From Comamonadaceae bacterium CD01 (GTDB lineage: Bacteria > Pseudomonadota > Gammaproteobacteria > Burkholderiales > Burkholderiaceae_C), in the NCBI GenBank assembly GCA_002894305.1, contig PGEI01000011.1, positions 1 to 49,383 of the forward strand: DNA of 49,383 bases, in the 5' to 3' direction. This document shows, in pieces, positions 33,425 to 41,145 of the stretch (its first letter is position 1; every line of letters begins with the position of its first letter). The position numbers were made by a program, and so were the translations under genes. Under the pieces are notes generated by a model, which saw only the letters and a list, made by a program, of their open reading frames with translations, had not been told where the DNA came from and did not search any database.

Positions 33425-34125
33425 GCCGGCAGGGCGGGGCGCGGCAGGTAGTCGTCCAGCGACAGGCCTTTTTCGGCCAGCAGCGCTTCGAGCACCGGGG
33501 CGAGGCGGCCCAGGCTTTCCTGCACCGCCTCGCGCACCGTATCGACCACCACCTGGGTGCTGCGCTCGATCTCGACGTTGAGCCGGTCGCCCGCCTGCAG
33601 ACCTTCGAACACCGTGGCGCGGCGCGTCTCGGGGATCAGCCAGACCTCGAACCAGCCCTCGGCGCGGTTGACCTCGGACACGGTCAGGCTTGCGCCGTGG
33701 ATCGCGATATAGCCTTTGGCGAAGATGTAGCGCGCAAACGCGGCAGGCACTTGAACGCGCCAGACGCGGTTGTTCTCGCTGTCGCGCACCTGCGCCAACG
33801 TTGCGACGCAGTCCACATGGCCCGACAGCGGGTGGCCGCCGATCTCGGCGCCGTCCTTGGCCGCGCGCTCCACGTTGACGCGGTCGCCCTCGCGCAGGCT
33901 GCCCAGCGTGGTGATGTTCAGGCTTTGTTGCATCACGTCGAAGCGCGCCTGCGTGGGCGAGAGGATTTCGGTCACCGTCAGGCACACGCCGTTGGTCGAG
34001 ACGCTGGCGCCAATCGCCAGATCCTCGCAAAAGCCCGCGGGAAAGTCGATGGTGAAGGTGCGCAGGCCGGTGCGCTCGTCAATGGCGGCGATGCCCGCCG
34101 TGGCCTGGACGATGCCTGTGAACAT
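33421..34125 (-). CDS. ribE: Riboflavin synthase alpha subunit
   Basis: A 234-aa enzyme that dismutates two molecules of 6,7-dimethyl-8-ribityllumazine to riboflavin. It has two lumazine-binding repeats: MFTGIVQ, SVSTNGVCLTVTEI and IGGHPLSGHVD in the first, and KGYIAIHGASLTVSEV, then IPETRR in the second. It is closer to the E. coli-type sequence (ENNR, GGH-x-SGH) than to the more common GVCLTV/DGVSLTV form. It stands alone, away from other rib genes, and is coupled to a GNAT gene. No FMN riboswitch is visible in the 57 bp upstream. Confidence 0.93.
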   Translation of the reverse strand: MFTGIVQATAGIAAIDERTGLRTFTIDFPAGFCEDLAIGASVSTNGVCLTVTEILSPTQARFDVMQQSLNITTLGSLREGDRVNVERAAKDGAEIGGHPLSGHVDCVATLAQVRDSENNRVWRVQVPAAFARYIFAKGYIAIHGASLTVSEVNRAEGWFEVWLIPETRRATVFEGLQAGDRLNVEIERSTQVVVDTVREAVQESLGRLAPVLEALLAEKGLSLDDYLPRPALPA

Positions 34126-34182
34126 GGCTGGTGGCCTTCCCCGAAAAAGCGAAACCGTCGATTGTGCCAGCCATGCCAGGCT

Positions 34183-35871
34183 TCAATCGAGCAGCGGCGT
34201 GGCCCGCGCGATGATGGCCGCTGCGTCCACGCCGCGCGGCAAGGTGCCGTAGTGGAAGCTCCCCTGCTGATCCAGGCGCGAGGCGCAGAACGCGTCGGCC
34301 ACGAAGGCGGGCGCGCCGCGCAGCAGCAGCGAGGCCTGCATGGCCAGCGCCATGCGCTCGACGACGTGGCGCGCGCGGTACTGCTGCTCCTGCGGATCTT
34401 TCAGCTCCTGCGCCAGCGCGCTCACCTGCGCGTCCAGGTGACGGTTTTGGCCTTGCGTGGCGCGCAGCTCGTCGAAGAAGGCCTGTACCACCTCGGGGTG
34501 GCGGCCCATGGCGCGCAGCACGTCCAGGCACTGCACGTTGCCGCTGCCTTCCCAGATCGCGTTGACCGGCGACTCGCGAAACAGCCGCGGCATCATGCTG
34601 TCTTCCATCACGCCGCTGCCGCCAATGCACTCCATGGCCTCGTAGGCGTGCTGGGGCGTGCGCTTGCAGATCCAGTACTTGCCGACGGCCGTCATCAGGC
34701 GGGTTAGCAGTTCTTCGTGGCGGCTGGCGCCGCGCTCGTCCAGCGCGCGCGCCATGCGCATCGACAGCGCCATGGCCGCCTCGCTCTCCAGCGCCAGGTC
34801 GGCCAGCACGTTCTGCATCAGCGGCTGTTCGCTCAGCAGCTTGCCGAATGCGCTGCGGTGCGCGCAGTGGTGCAGCGCCTGCGACAGCGCCATGCGCATG
34901 CCGCTGCTCGACCCGACCATGCAGTCGAAACGCGTCATCGCCACCATCTCGATGATGTTGGCCACGCCCCGGCCTTCCTCGCCCACCATCCAGGCCAGCG
35001 CGCCGCGCAGCTCGGTCTCGCTGGACGCGTTGGAGACGTTGCCCATCTTCTTCTTCAGGCGGATCACCTGCAGCGGGTTCTTCGTTCCGTCCGGGCGCCA
35101 GCGCGGCAGCAGAAAGCACGACAGGCCCTTGGGCGTCTGCGCCAGGGTGAGGAAGGCGTCGCACATCGGCGCCGAGACGAAGTATTTGTGGCCCACCAGC
35201 TCGTAGGTCTGGCCCGGGCCGGCCTGGCCGACGGGGTAGGCGTGCGTGGTGTTGGCGCGCACGTCCGAGCCGCCCTGCTTCTCGGTCATCGCCATGCCGA
35301 TGGTCAGGCCCTGCTTGTCGGCCATCGGCACGTTGCGCGGGTCGTAGGCACGCGCGGTGATTTTTGGCTCCCACTGCGCGGCCAGGTCGGGCTGCAGGCG
35401 CAGCGTGGGAATGGCGGCAAACGTCATCGTGACCGGGCAGCCGTGGCCGGCCTCGGCCTGAGTGTGCAGGTAGTTGCCGGCGGCGCGCGCCACGTGGGCG
35501 CCCGCGCGCGGGTCGGTCCAGGGCGAGGCGTGCAGGCCTTGCTCGATGGCCGCGCGCATGAACTGGTGGTAGGCGGGGTGGAATTTGACCAGATCGATGC
35601 GGTGGCCGAAGCGGTCGTGCGTCTCCAGCTCGGGCGCGAACTTGTTGGCCAGCGCGCCCTGCTCCAGCGTGTCGGCCGCGCCGCAGTACTGGCCAAAGCG
35701 CTGCAGGTCGGCGTCGGCCCAGGCCGCACCCTCGCGCTGCACCGCTTCGCGCAGCGCCTGGTCTTGCGTATAGGCGTTGTAGCCGGCCAGCTCGCACGAG
35801 ACGTTGATGACCTCGTGCGTCTGGGCCAGGTAGTGCGTGTGCGGTGCGGTGCCGTCGTTCATGGCGTTCAT
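34183..35871 (-). CDS. AidB-type acyl-CoA dehydrogenase
   Basis: A 562-aa flavoprotein of the AidB branch of acyl-CoA dehydrogenases, longer than the usual 380-400 aa. Segments include GMAMTEKQGGSDVRANTT (FAD/substrate loop), YELVGHKYFVSAPMCDAF, MEMVAMTRFDCMVGSSSGMRMAL-like helix, and ECIGGSGVMEDSMMPRLFRESPVNAIWEGSGNVQCLD near the end of the core. GAGGAG lies eight bases before the ATG at 35871. PaaX is encoded directly upstream on the same strand (25 bp gap), so it probably regulates this gene. Confidence 0.92.
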   Translation of the reverse strand: MNAMNDGTAPHTHYLAQTHEVINVSCELAGYNAYTQDQALREAVQREGAAWADADLQRFGQYCGAADTLEQGALANKFAPELETHDRFGHRIDLVKFHPAYHQFMRAAIEQGLHASPWTDPRAGAHVARAAGNYLHTQAEAGHGCPVTMTFAAIPTLRLQPDLAAQWEPKITARAYDPRNVPMADKQGLTIGMAMTEKQGGSDVRANTTHAYPVGQAGPGQTYELVGHKYFVSAPMCDAFLTLAQTPKGLSCFLLPRWRPDGTKNPLQVIRLKKKMGNVSNASSETELRGALAWMVGEEGRGVANIIEMVAMTRFDCMVGSSSGMRMALSQALHHCAHRSAFGKLLSEQPLMQNVLADLALESEAAMALSMRMARALDERGASRHEELLTRLMTAVGKYWICKRTPQHAYEAMECIGGSGVMEDSMMPRLFRESPVNAIWEGSGNVQCLDVLRAMGRHPEVVQAFFDELRATQGQNRHLDAQVSALAQELKDPQEQQYRARHVVERMALAMQASLLLRGAPAFVADAFCASRLDQQGSFHYGTLPRGVDAAAIIARATPLLD

Positions 35872-35896
35872 GGTGGTCTCCTCTGGTGGTGGTTGC

Positions 35897-36748
35897 TCAC
35901 GCGGCACGTGCGTGCGCAGCGGTGCGGGCCTGACTGGTGGGCAGGCCGTCGAACAGGCGCTGCCACAGCGCGCGTCCGGTGGCATCGAAATCCTGCACCG
36001 CGGCAATGAAACGGCTGCGCAGCGGCGCGTCGACCCAGGACGCGGGCAGCAGCGGGTCGTAGACCAGCTGACGGATGGCGGCGCTGCCCAGCAAAAAAGA
36101 TTCGCGCGCCGCGCGGTCGATGGCCAGCTGCGGCGCCTGCCGCTGCCAGGCCTGCAGCCGGTCGATGGTCTTGCGGTAACCCGCGTCCAGCGCAGAGGCG
36201 TCCCACAGCTGGCGCACGCGCACCTGTGTGGCCGCGTCCAGGTCGTGGCAGCCGCAGACCAGCGCGTCGCTCTCCAGCCCAAGCGTGTACAGGCGGGCGC
36301 GCACCGCAGCGACGTCGGCCTCGATGTTGTCCGGGCGCAGCCACAGGTCGCGGTGCAGCGGGGCAAAGCCGAGCATGCGCAGCGCCCGTTCGCGCTGGCG
36401 GATCTGCGTGCGGTCGCCACGCCCCAGATGGGCGCAGTGCACCGCCACGTACTGGCCGTTGTCCGCGCGCATGCGCTGCGCCGCGCCGCGCCAGCGGGCC
36501 ACGTCGTGCGCCAGCTCGCGCGCGGCAGGCCCCAGCACCCAGGCGCCGCGCCCGGCCGCCTGCACCAGGCTTTGCGCGGACAGCCGCGCCAGCGCCACGC
36601 GCAGGTGGTTGGCGGAAATGTCGAACAGCGCGCCGGCGGCCACCGCGCGGCTGACCAGCAGCGGCTGCCCGTCGTTGGCCAGCAGCAGCTCCAGCAGCAG
36701 GGCGCGCGGCAAGACTTTGGCGTTCAGTGGCTGGTCGAAAGCTTTCAT
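35897..36748 (-). CDS. PaaX-family transcriptional repressor
   Basis: A 283-aa PaaX-type regulator. The N-terminal winged helix contains ALFDISANHLRVALARLSAQSLVQAAGRGAWVL, the middle domain has LGFAPLHRDLWLRPDNIEADV, and the C-terminal domain YDPLLPASWVD is typical of PaaX. PaaX represses phenylacetate genes and is released by phenylacetyl-CoA. Here there are no paa catabolic genes, only the AidB-type dehydrogenase, so it likely responds to another acyl-CoA. A dyad just upstream is a probable autoregulatory operator. Confidence 0.9.
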   Translation of the reverse strand: MKAFDQPLNAKVLPRALLLELLLANDGQPLLVSRAVAAGALFDISANHLRVALARLSAQSLVQAAGRGAWVLGPAARELAHDVARWRGAAQRMRADNGQYVAVHCAHLGRGDRTQIRQRERALRMLGFAPLHRDLWLRPDNIEADVAAVRARLYTLGLESDALVCGCHDLDAATQVRVRQLWDASALDAGYRKTIDRLQAWQRQAPQLAIDRAARESFLLGSAAIRQLVYDPLLPASWVDAPLRSRFIAAVQDFDATGRALWQRLFDGLPTSQARTAAHARAA

Positions 36749-36750
36749 GG

Positions 36751-36781
36751 GCTAAATATTACTGTAATTAGATGATTTAGC
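36751..36781. promoter_or_regulatory. Probable PaaX operator
   Basis: GCTAAAT (36751-36757) and ATTTAGC (36775-36781) form an inverted repeat around ATTAC-T-GTAAT (36758-36768), three bases upstream of the paaX-like start codon. Confidence 0.5.
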
Positions 36782-36804
36782 AATACTCAGTAATACACAA
36801 AACC

Positions 36805-38184
36805 TCAACCACTGGCCGGCAGGCACAGGCGCAGGCGCGCTCCGCCCAGCGGCGAGGTCAGCACCGCAATGCTGCCGCCATAGGTTTCGGCCAGGTTGCG
36901 CACGATGTCCAGCCCCAGGCCCGAACCCGGGCGCTGCTCGTCGAGCTGCACGCCGCGCTGGAACATCTGCGTGCGCGCCGCCTCGGGAATGCCGGGGCCG
37001 TCGTCATCGACCGTGAAGCACAGCTGGTCGCCCTGGCGTTGCACATCGACCTCGACGCGCGAACGCGCCCATTTGCCGGCGTTGTCCAGCAGGTTGCCCA
37101 GCAGCTCGTACAAGTCCTGCGTCTCGCCGCGAAAGCTGCCGTCCTGCGCACCGCCTGCCAGCGTGAATTGCACGCCGCGCTGCGCGTGCAGCCGCCCCAT
37201 GGTGCGCAGCAGCGCCAGCAGTGGCTCGCGCACCGGCGTGGCCATGCCGGTGGCGCGCACCGCAGCGGCGGCGCGCGCGCGCGCCAGGTGCCAGTCGACC
37301 TGGCGGCGCGCGCTGGCCACCTGCTCGGCCACCAGCCGGGCCAGGGGCGACTCGTCTTGCTGCGCTGCATTGGCCAGGACGGCCAGCGGCGTCTTGACCG
37401 CATGCGCGAGGTTGCCCGCCTGCGTGCGCGCGGCGGCCACCATCTCGGCGTCGTGCACCAGCACGTGGTTGAACTCCTGCACCAGCGGCTGCAGCTCACG
37501 TGGATAGGGGCCGGGCAGCTGCGGCGCGCGGCCGGCGCGCACCTCGGCCAGTTGCTGGCGCAATCGCGCAAGCGGGCGCAGCGCCAGCTGCAGTTGCACC
37601 GCCACGGCCACCAGCAGGCCCGCGGCCAGCACGCCCAGCGCAATGAGCAGCATGTGGGTGAAGCGCTGCAGCGGCTCGGCCAGCAGCGCCTTGTCGCCGG
37701 CCACCACCAGGCGCAGCGGCGGCGCGTCGTCCTCGGGCAGCTGCAGCGGGCGCGCGACGGCCAGGAGCACATGGCCCTGGCCGTCGGCCACGTCGAACGC
37801 GCGCCAGCCCTGGGGCGGGTACTGCGCAGGCGGCGCGGGCAGGTGCAGCGAGCGATCCCACAGTGAGCGCGAGCGCTGCAGCGCCTCCTTCGGCGCGTCG
37901 CCCAGGCGGTCGATCTGCCAGTACAGGCCCGACAGCGGCTGCTGCAGGCGCGCATCGGCAGCCATGGGGCCGACCTGGATGCGGCCGTCGTGCTCGTCCC
38001 AGTCGACCGCGGCGCTGAGCATGTCGAGCTGCGCGACCAGCTGCTGCTGCAGCTGCTGCGTGATGTGCTCCTGGAACAACGCGCGCAGCCCCCAGAAGGC
38101 GACCGCCAGCGCGACCAGCACCCAGGCCAGCGTGCCGGCCAGCAGGCGCAGGCGCAGCGAGCCCAGGCGCGGCGCGCGCGTCAT
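36805..38184 (-). CDS. PhoQ-like sensor histidine kinase
   Basis: A 459-aa kinase with TM1 at about 13-33, a periplasmic domain of about 140 residues and TM2 at 177-198. The H-box NLAHAVKTPLAVL (H261) and the N-box ELLGNLLDNAGKWARSRVEV are those of PhoQ-type kinases; DDDGPGI and GSGLGLDIV follow. Its ATG overlaps the regulator stop (ATGA). Genes of the same unit encode a PepSY protein, and a ferric-reductase-like protein is encoded divergently, so the signal may be metal ions or envelope redox state (inference). Confidence 0.93.
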   Translation of the reverse strand: MTRAPRLGSLRLRLLAGTLAWVLVALAVAFWGLRALFQEHITQQLQQQLVAQLDMLSAAVDWDEHDGRIQVGPMAADARLQQPLSGLYWQIDRLGDAPKEALQRSRSLWDRSLHLPAPPAQYPPQGWRAFDVADGQGHVLLAVARPLQLPEDDAPPLRLVVAGDKALLAEPLQRFTHMLLIALGVLAAGLLVAVAVQLQLALRPLARLRQQLAEVRAGRAPQLPGPYPRELQPLVQEFNHVLVHDAEMVAAARTQAGNLAHAVKTPLAVLANAAQQDESPLARLVAEQVASARRQVDWHLARARAAAAVRATGMATPVREPLLALLRTMGRLHAQRGVQFTLAGGAQDGSFRGETQDLYELLGNLLDNAGKWARSRVEVDVQRQGDQLCFTVDDDGPGIPEAARTQMFQRGVQLDEQRPGSGLGLDIVRNLAETYGGSIAVLTSPLGGARLRLCLPASG

Positions 38185-38852
38185 GCGCCGGCGCCCGCGT
38201 CCACCAGCCGGTAGCCCAGGCCGCGCGCGGTCTCGATGCTGCCGGCGGGCAGCTTCTTGCGCAGGCGGGCGATGAAGACCTCGATGGTGTTGGAGTCGCG
38301 GTCGCTGTCCTCGGGGTACAGGTGCTCGGACAGCACGGTGCGCGAGAGCACTTCGCCTTTTTTCTGCATCAGGAGCGACAGCAGCTTGAACTCGTGGCTG
38401 GTCAGCTCCAGTGGCTGGCCGTCGACCGTCACGCGCGCCTGGCGCGTGTCCAGCGTGATCGCGCCGCAGCTCCACAGCGCGCTGGCGTGCTCGCCCAGGC
38501 GGCGCAGCAGCGCACGCAGGCGCGCGAGCAGCTCTTCCATATGAAACGGCTTGGCCAGGTAGTCGTCGGCGCCGGCGTCGATGCCGGCGACTTTCTCCTC
38601 CCAGGCGCTGCGCGCCGTCAGGATCAGCACCGGCATGCCGCGCCCGGCCGCGCGCCAGCGGCGCAGCACCGACAGGCCGTCGAGCTGCGGCAGGCCCAGG
38701 TCGAGCACCACGGCGTCGAAGTCACTCACCTCGCCCAGGTAATGCGCCTGCACGCCGTCCAGCGCCGCCTCCACCGTGTGGCCCGCCGCCGCGATTGCCT
38801 GCACCAGCTGGGCATTCAGCGTGGGCTCGTCTTCGACTACAAGAATCCGCAT
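38181..38852 (-). CDS. OmpR-family response regulator (PhoP-like)
   Basis: A 223-aa regulator. Receiver domain residues 1-118 have E7/D8, phospho-acceptor D51 (VVLDLGLPQLDG), T79-equivalent LTARS and K101-region YLAKPF. The winged helix (about 125-218) contains LTSHEFKLLSLLMQKKGEVLSRTVLSEHLY and DRDSNTIEVFIARLRKKL. It overlaps the kinase gene by four bases; its own ATG abuts the TGA of the PepSY gene. Its likely DNA target is the 11-bp-period repeat array at 39242-39278. Confidence 0.94.
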   Translation of the reverse strand: MRILVVEDEPTLNAQLVQAIAAAGHTVEAALDGVQAHYLGEVSDFDAVVLDLGLPQLDGLSVLRRWRAAGRGMPVLILTARSAWEEKVAGIDAGADDYLAKPFHMEELLARLRALLRRLGEHASALWSCGAITLDTRQARVTVDGQPLELTSHEFKLLSLLMQKKGEVLSRTVLSEHLYPEDSDRDSNTIEVFIARLRKKLPAGSIETARGLGYRLVDAGAGA

Positions 38853-39217
38853 CAGTCCCCCTTACGCTTGATCGACAGCACGGCGCCGGTCACCGCGTCG
38901 ACCTTGAGCTTGGCCACGCGCCCGTCCGGCTGCAACAGGCGGATTTTGTAGAAGAAACGGCCGTCGTCCTCGTCGAATTCGATTTTCAGCACCTGGCCAC
39001 GCTGCTCGCGCTCGACCTGGTCGAGCACGCTGCGCAGCGCCAGCACCTGGCCTTGCTGCAGCGCATGGCGCGCGCGGTCGTGGTCGCTGTCCTTGCGGTC
39101 GTGGTCGCTGTCCTTGCGGTCGTGGTCGGCCCATGCCGGCGCGGCCAGCGCCAGCGCAAGGGCCAGCAGCACTGGTTGAACCATACGTTGCGACAGGGGA
39201 GAGGTGAAGGCGGACAT
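38852..39217 (-). CDS. Periplasmic PepSY-domain protein with Asp-His-Arg repeats
   Basis: A 121-aa secreted protein: signal peptide to about residue 30 (LALALAAPAWA), then a charged tandem repeat DHDRKDS x2, then a PepSY-like domain (VLKIEFDEDDGRFFYKIRLLQPDGRVAKLKVDAVTGAVLSIKRKG). Start 39217 gives a basic n-region, but TATAAA at 39229-39224 would put the transcript start at this ATG, so a leaderless message or the ATG at 39184 is possible. Its last base is shared with the regulator start. PepSY proteins often modulate nearby two-component systems or redox enzymes. Confidence 0.82.
   Translation of the reverse strand: MSAFTSPLSQRMVQPVLLALALALAAPAWADHDRKDSDHDRKDSDHDRARHALQQGQVLALRSVLDQVEREQRGQVLKIEFDEDDGRFFYKIRLLQPDGRVAKLKVDAVTGAVLSIKRKGD
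39075..39127. repeat. 21-bp tandem repeat inside the PepSY gene
   Basis: Two identical 21-bp units (39075-39095, 39096-39116) and a partial third encode the DHDRKDS repeats. Such repeats can change number by slippage. Confidence 0.8.
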
Positions 39218-39223
39218 GGCGTT

Positions 39224-39296
39224 TTTATACCGCCGCGCCGATGAACCGCTGGTGAACGCCGCCTTCAGCTTCGATTCATGCCGGGTTTTGAACAAT
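39224..39296. promoter_or_regulatory. Divergent promoter with OmpR-type direct repeats
   Basis: TGAAC occurs at 39242-39246 and 39253-39257 (11-bp period) and, inverted, TTCA at 39264-39267 and 39275-39278 (11-bp period). The minus-strand -10 TATAAA (39229-39224) has the first pair at its -35 position; a plus-strand AACAAT (39291-39296) has the second pair at its -35. This fits activation of both sides by the adjacent OmpR-family regulator. Confidence 0.55.
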
Positions 39297-39347
39297 GACG
39301 GCACGGCGGCACCCGCCGTTGCATCTTTCTTCACAGGAGTCCAGACC

Positions 39348-39695
39348 ATGATCACCACCGCTACCCGCCGCTTCCTCATCGCCGCCGCCGCTGCCGGCGC
39401 GCTGTCCACCGGCCTGTACGCCGGGCTGGCACAGGCCCAGACCGCGCCAGCCGCCACGCCCGCCGCCACCGCAGCACCGGCCGCGGTGCGCATGGCGCCG
39501 CAGGGCGCGCAACTGACGATTGGCGACATCTACCAGCGCATGGAGGCCGCCGGCATGCACGCGATCCGCGAGATCGAGTGGGACAAGGGCCGCTACGAGG
39601 TCAAGGCGCTGAACGCGCAGAACGAGAGCGTCAAGCTCTACGTCAACGGCAGCAGCGGCGCCATCGAGCACACACGCACCTACGACAAGCACTGA
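39348..39695 (+). CDS. Periplasmic PepSY-domain protein
   Basis: A 115-aa secreted protein. The signal peptide MITTATRRFLIAAAAAGALSTGLYAGLAQAQ is followed by an Ala/Pro linker and a PepSY-like domain (LTIGDIYQRMEAAGMHAIREIEWDKGRYEVKALNAQNESVKLYVNGSSG). AGGAG lies eight bases before the ATG. It is first in a unit with the ferric-reductase-like gene 49 bp downstream, and it faces the PepSY-regulator-kinase operon. The pairing suggests it helps or senses the reductase. Confidence 0.85.
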   Translation: MITTATRRFLIAAAAAGALSTGLYAGLAQAQTAPAATPAATAAPAAVRMAPQGAQLTIGDIYQRMEAAGMHAIREIEWDKGRYEVKALNAQNESVKLYVNGSSGAIEHTRTYDKH

Positions 39696-39744
39696 TCTTC
39701 TTCGGCGCGCCCGGCGCCGGCACCAACACCACCACGGAGGCCGC

Positions 39745-41109
39745 ATGAGAACCAAAACCGCCCTGTCGCTCTATCTGCTCTTGATCACCGCCGCCTGGAT
39801 CGCCGCCGCGCCTGCCGACCTGGGAATCAGCCCGCTCGTCGACACCCAGGGCGCGGCAGGCGGCTGGTGGATGCTGCGCCGCCACGCCATCTACCTGAGC
39901 GGCCTGTGGAGCATGGGGCTGATGAGCCTGGTAATGGTGCTGGCGCTGCGCCACCCGCTGCTGGAGCGCCCGCTGGGCGGCATGGACCAGGTCTACCGCC
40001 TGCACAAATGGGCGGGCATCGGCGCGGCGCTGGCGGCCATTGCCCACTGGGGCGCCAAGGAGGGCGGCGGCTGGATCAAGGACTTGTGGGGCCGCGCCGG
40101 CAAGCCCGGGCGCGACGCCGTCTGGGCCTGGCTGACCGACAGCCGCGGCCTGGCCAAGGACGCGGGCGAATGGGCCTTCTACCTGCTGCTGGCCATGGTG
40201 GCGCTGACGCTGCTCACGCGGCTGCTGCCCTACCGCAACTGGCGCGTGCTGCACCGCGCCATGCCGCTGCTGTACCTGGCGCTGGTGTTCCACGCGGTGG
40301 CGCTCACGCCGCTGTACCTGTGGGCCTCGCCGCTGGGCGCCCTGATGGTCACTCTGATGCTGGCCGGCAGCGCCGCCGCGCTGTGGTCACTGGCCGGCTG
40401 GGTGGGCGTGCGGCGCAACCACGCGGCGCGCATCGCGCACGTGCAGCTGCTGGGCCAGGGTGCCGACGCGCCGCTGGAGGTAACCTGCGCCATGCCCGCC
40501 AGCTGGCCGGGCCACCGTGCCGGGCAGTTCGCCTTTGTGCGCTTCGACCGCGGCGAAGGCGCGCACCCGTTCACCATTGCCAGCGCGGACGGCCTGGCCG
40601 AGAGCGACGCGGGCGAGGCGCTGCTGCGCCTGGTCATCAAGCCGCTGGGTGACTACACCCGCACGCTGGCCAGCCGCCTGCGCACCGGCCAGCGCGTGGA
40701 CATCGAAGGCCCCTACGGCCACTTCGACGGACGCGGCAGTGCCCGGCGCCAGCAGGTCTGGGTGGCCGCGGGCGTGGGCATCACGCCATTCCTGGCACTG
40801 CTGGAGGCGCGCCAGAGGGGTCATGTGCAGCCGCCCGGCGCGCAACCGGTGCAAATGCACTACTGCACCCGCGACGCCGACCGCGACCCGCTGCTGGCGC
40901 GCCTGCGCCAGCTGTGCGCCGGCGCCCGGCCCGCGGTCACGCTCACGGTGCACAGCCAGGCCCACGGCCAACGCCTGTCGCCGCGCAACCTGGCCGGAAA
41001 AGACGCGCTGGACATCTGGTACTGCGGCCCGCAGGGCCTCGGCGACGCGCTCGAACGCCACGACGCCCGCGACTGGCGCCTGCACCGCGAGTCGTTTGCG
41101 ATGCGCTGA
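39745..41109 (+). CDS. Ferric reductase-like transmembrane flavocytochrome
   Basis: A 454-aa membrane protein. Five or six helices in residues 1-230 carry paired histidines (H87, H101, H170, H183) suited to two b-hemes. The C-terminal half is a ferredoxin-NADP reductase module with FAD motif HPFTIAS and NAD(P) motifs GVGITPFLALLE and YCGPQGLG. This is the FRE/NOX-like layout: electrons go from cytosolic NAD(P)H through FAD and heme across the membrane. Natural acceptor unknown. GGAGG precedes the ATG. Expression is probably tied to the PhoPQ-like system. Confidence 0.88.
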   Translation: MRTKTALSLYLLLITAAWIAAAPADLGISPLVDTQGAAGGWWMLRRHAIYLSGLWSMGLMSLVMVLALRHPLLERPLGGMDQVYRLHKWAGIGAALAAIAHWGAKEGGGWIKDLWGRAGKPGRDAVWAWLTDSRGLAKDAGEWAFYLLLAMVALTLLTRLLPYRNWRVLHRAMPLLYLALVFHAVALTPLYLWASPLGALMVTLMLAGSAAALWSLAGWVGVRRNHAARIAHVQLLGQGADAPLEVTCAMPASWPGHRAGQFAFVRFDRGEGAHPFTIASADGLAESDAGEALLRLVIKPLGDYTRTLASRLRTGQRVDIEGPYGHFDGRGSARRQQVWVAAGVGITPFLALLEARQRGHVQPPGAQPVQMHYCTRDADRDPLLARLRQLCAGARPAVTLTVHSQAHGQRLSPRNLAGKDALDIWYCGPQGLGDALERHDARDWRLHRESFAMR

Positions 41110-41125
41110 GCGCCGAAGCGCTCAG
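41106..41125. terminator. Hairpin at the convergent gene ends
   Basis: CTGAGCGC-CGAA-GCGCTCAG, an 8-bp stem containing the reductase stop codon. No T-run follows on either strand, so it may only protect or pause transcripts. Confidence 0.35.
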
Positions 41126-41145
41126 GAAAAACGAGGGAAGGCGCG

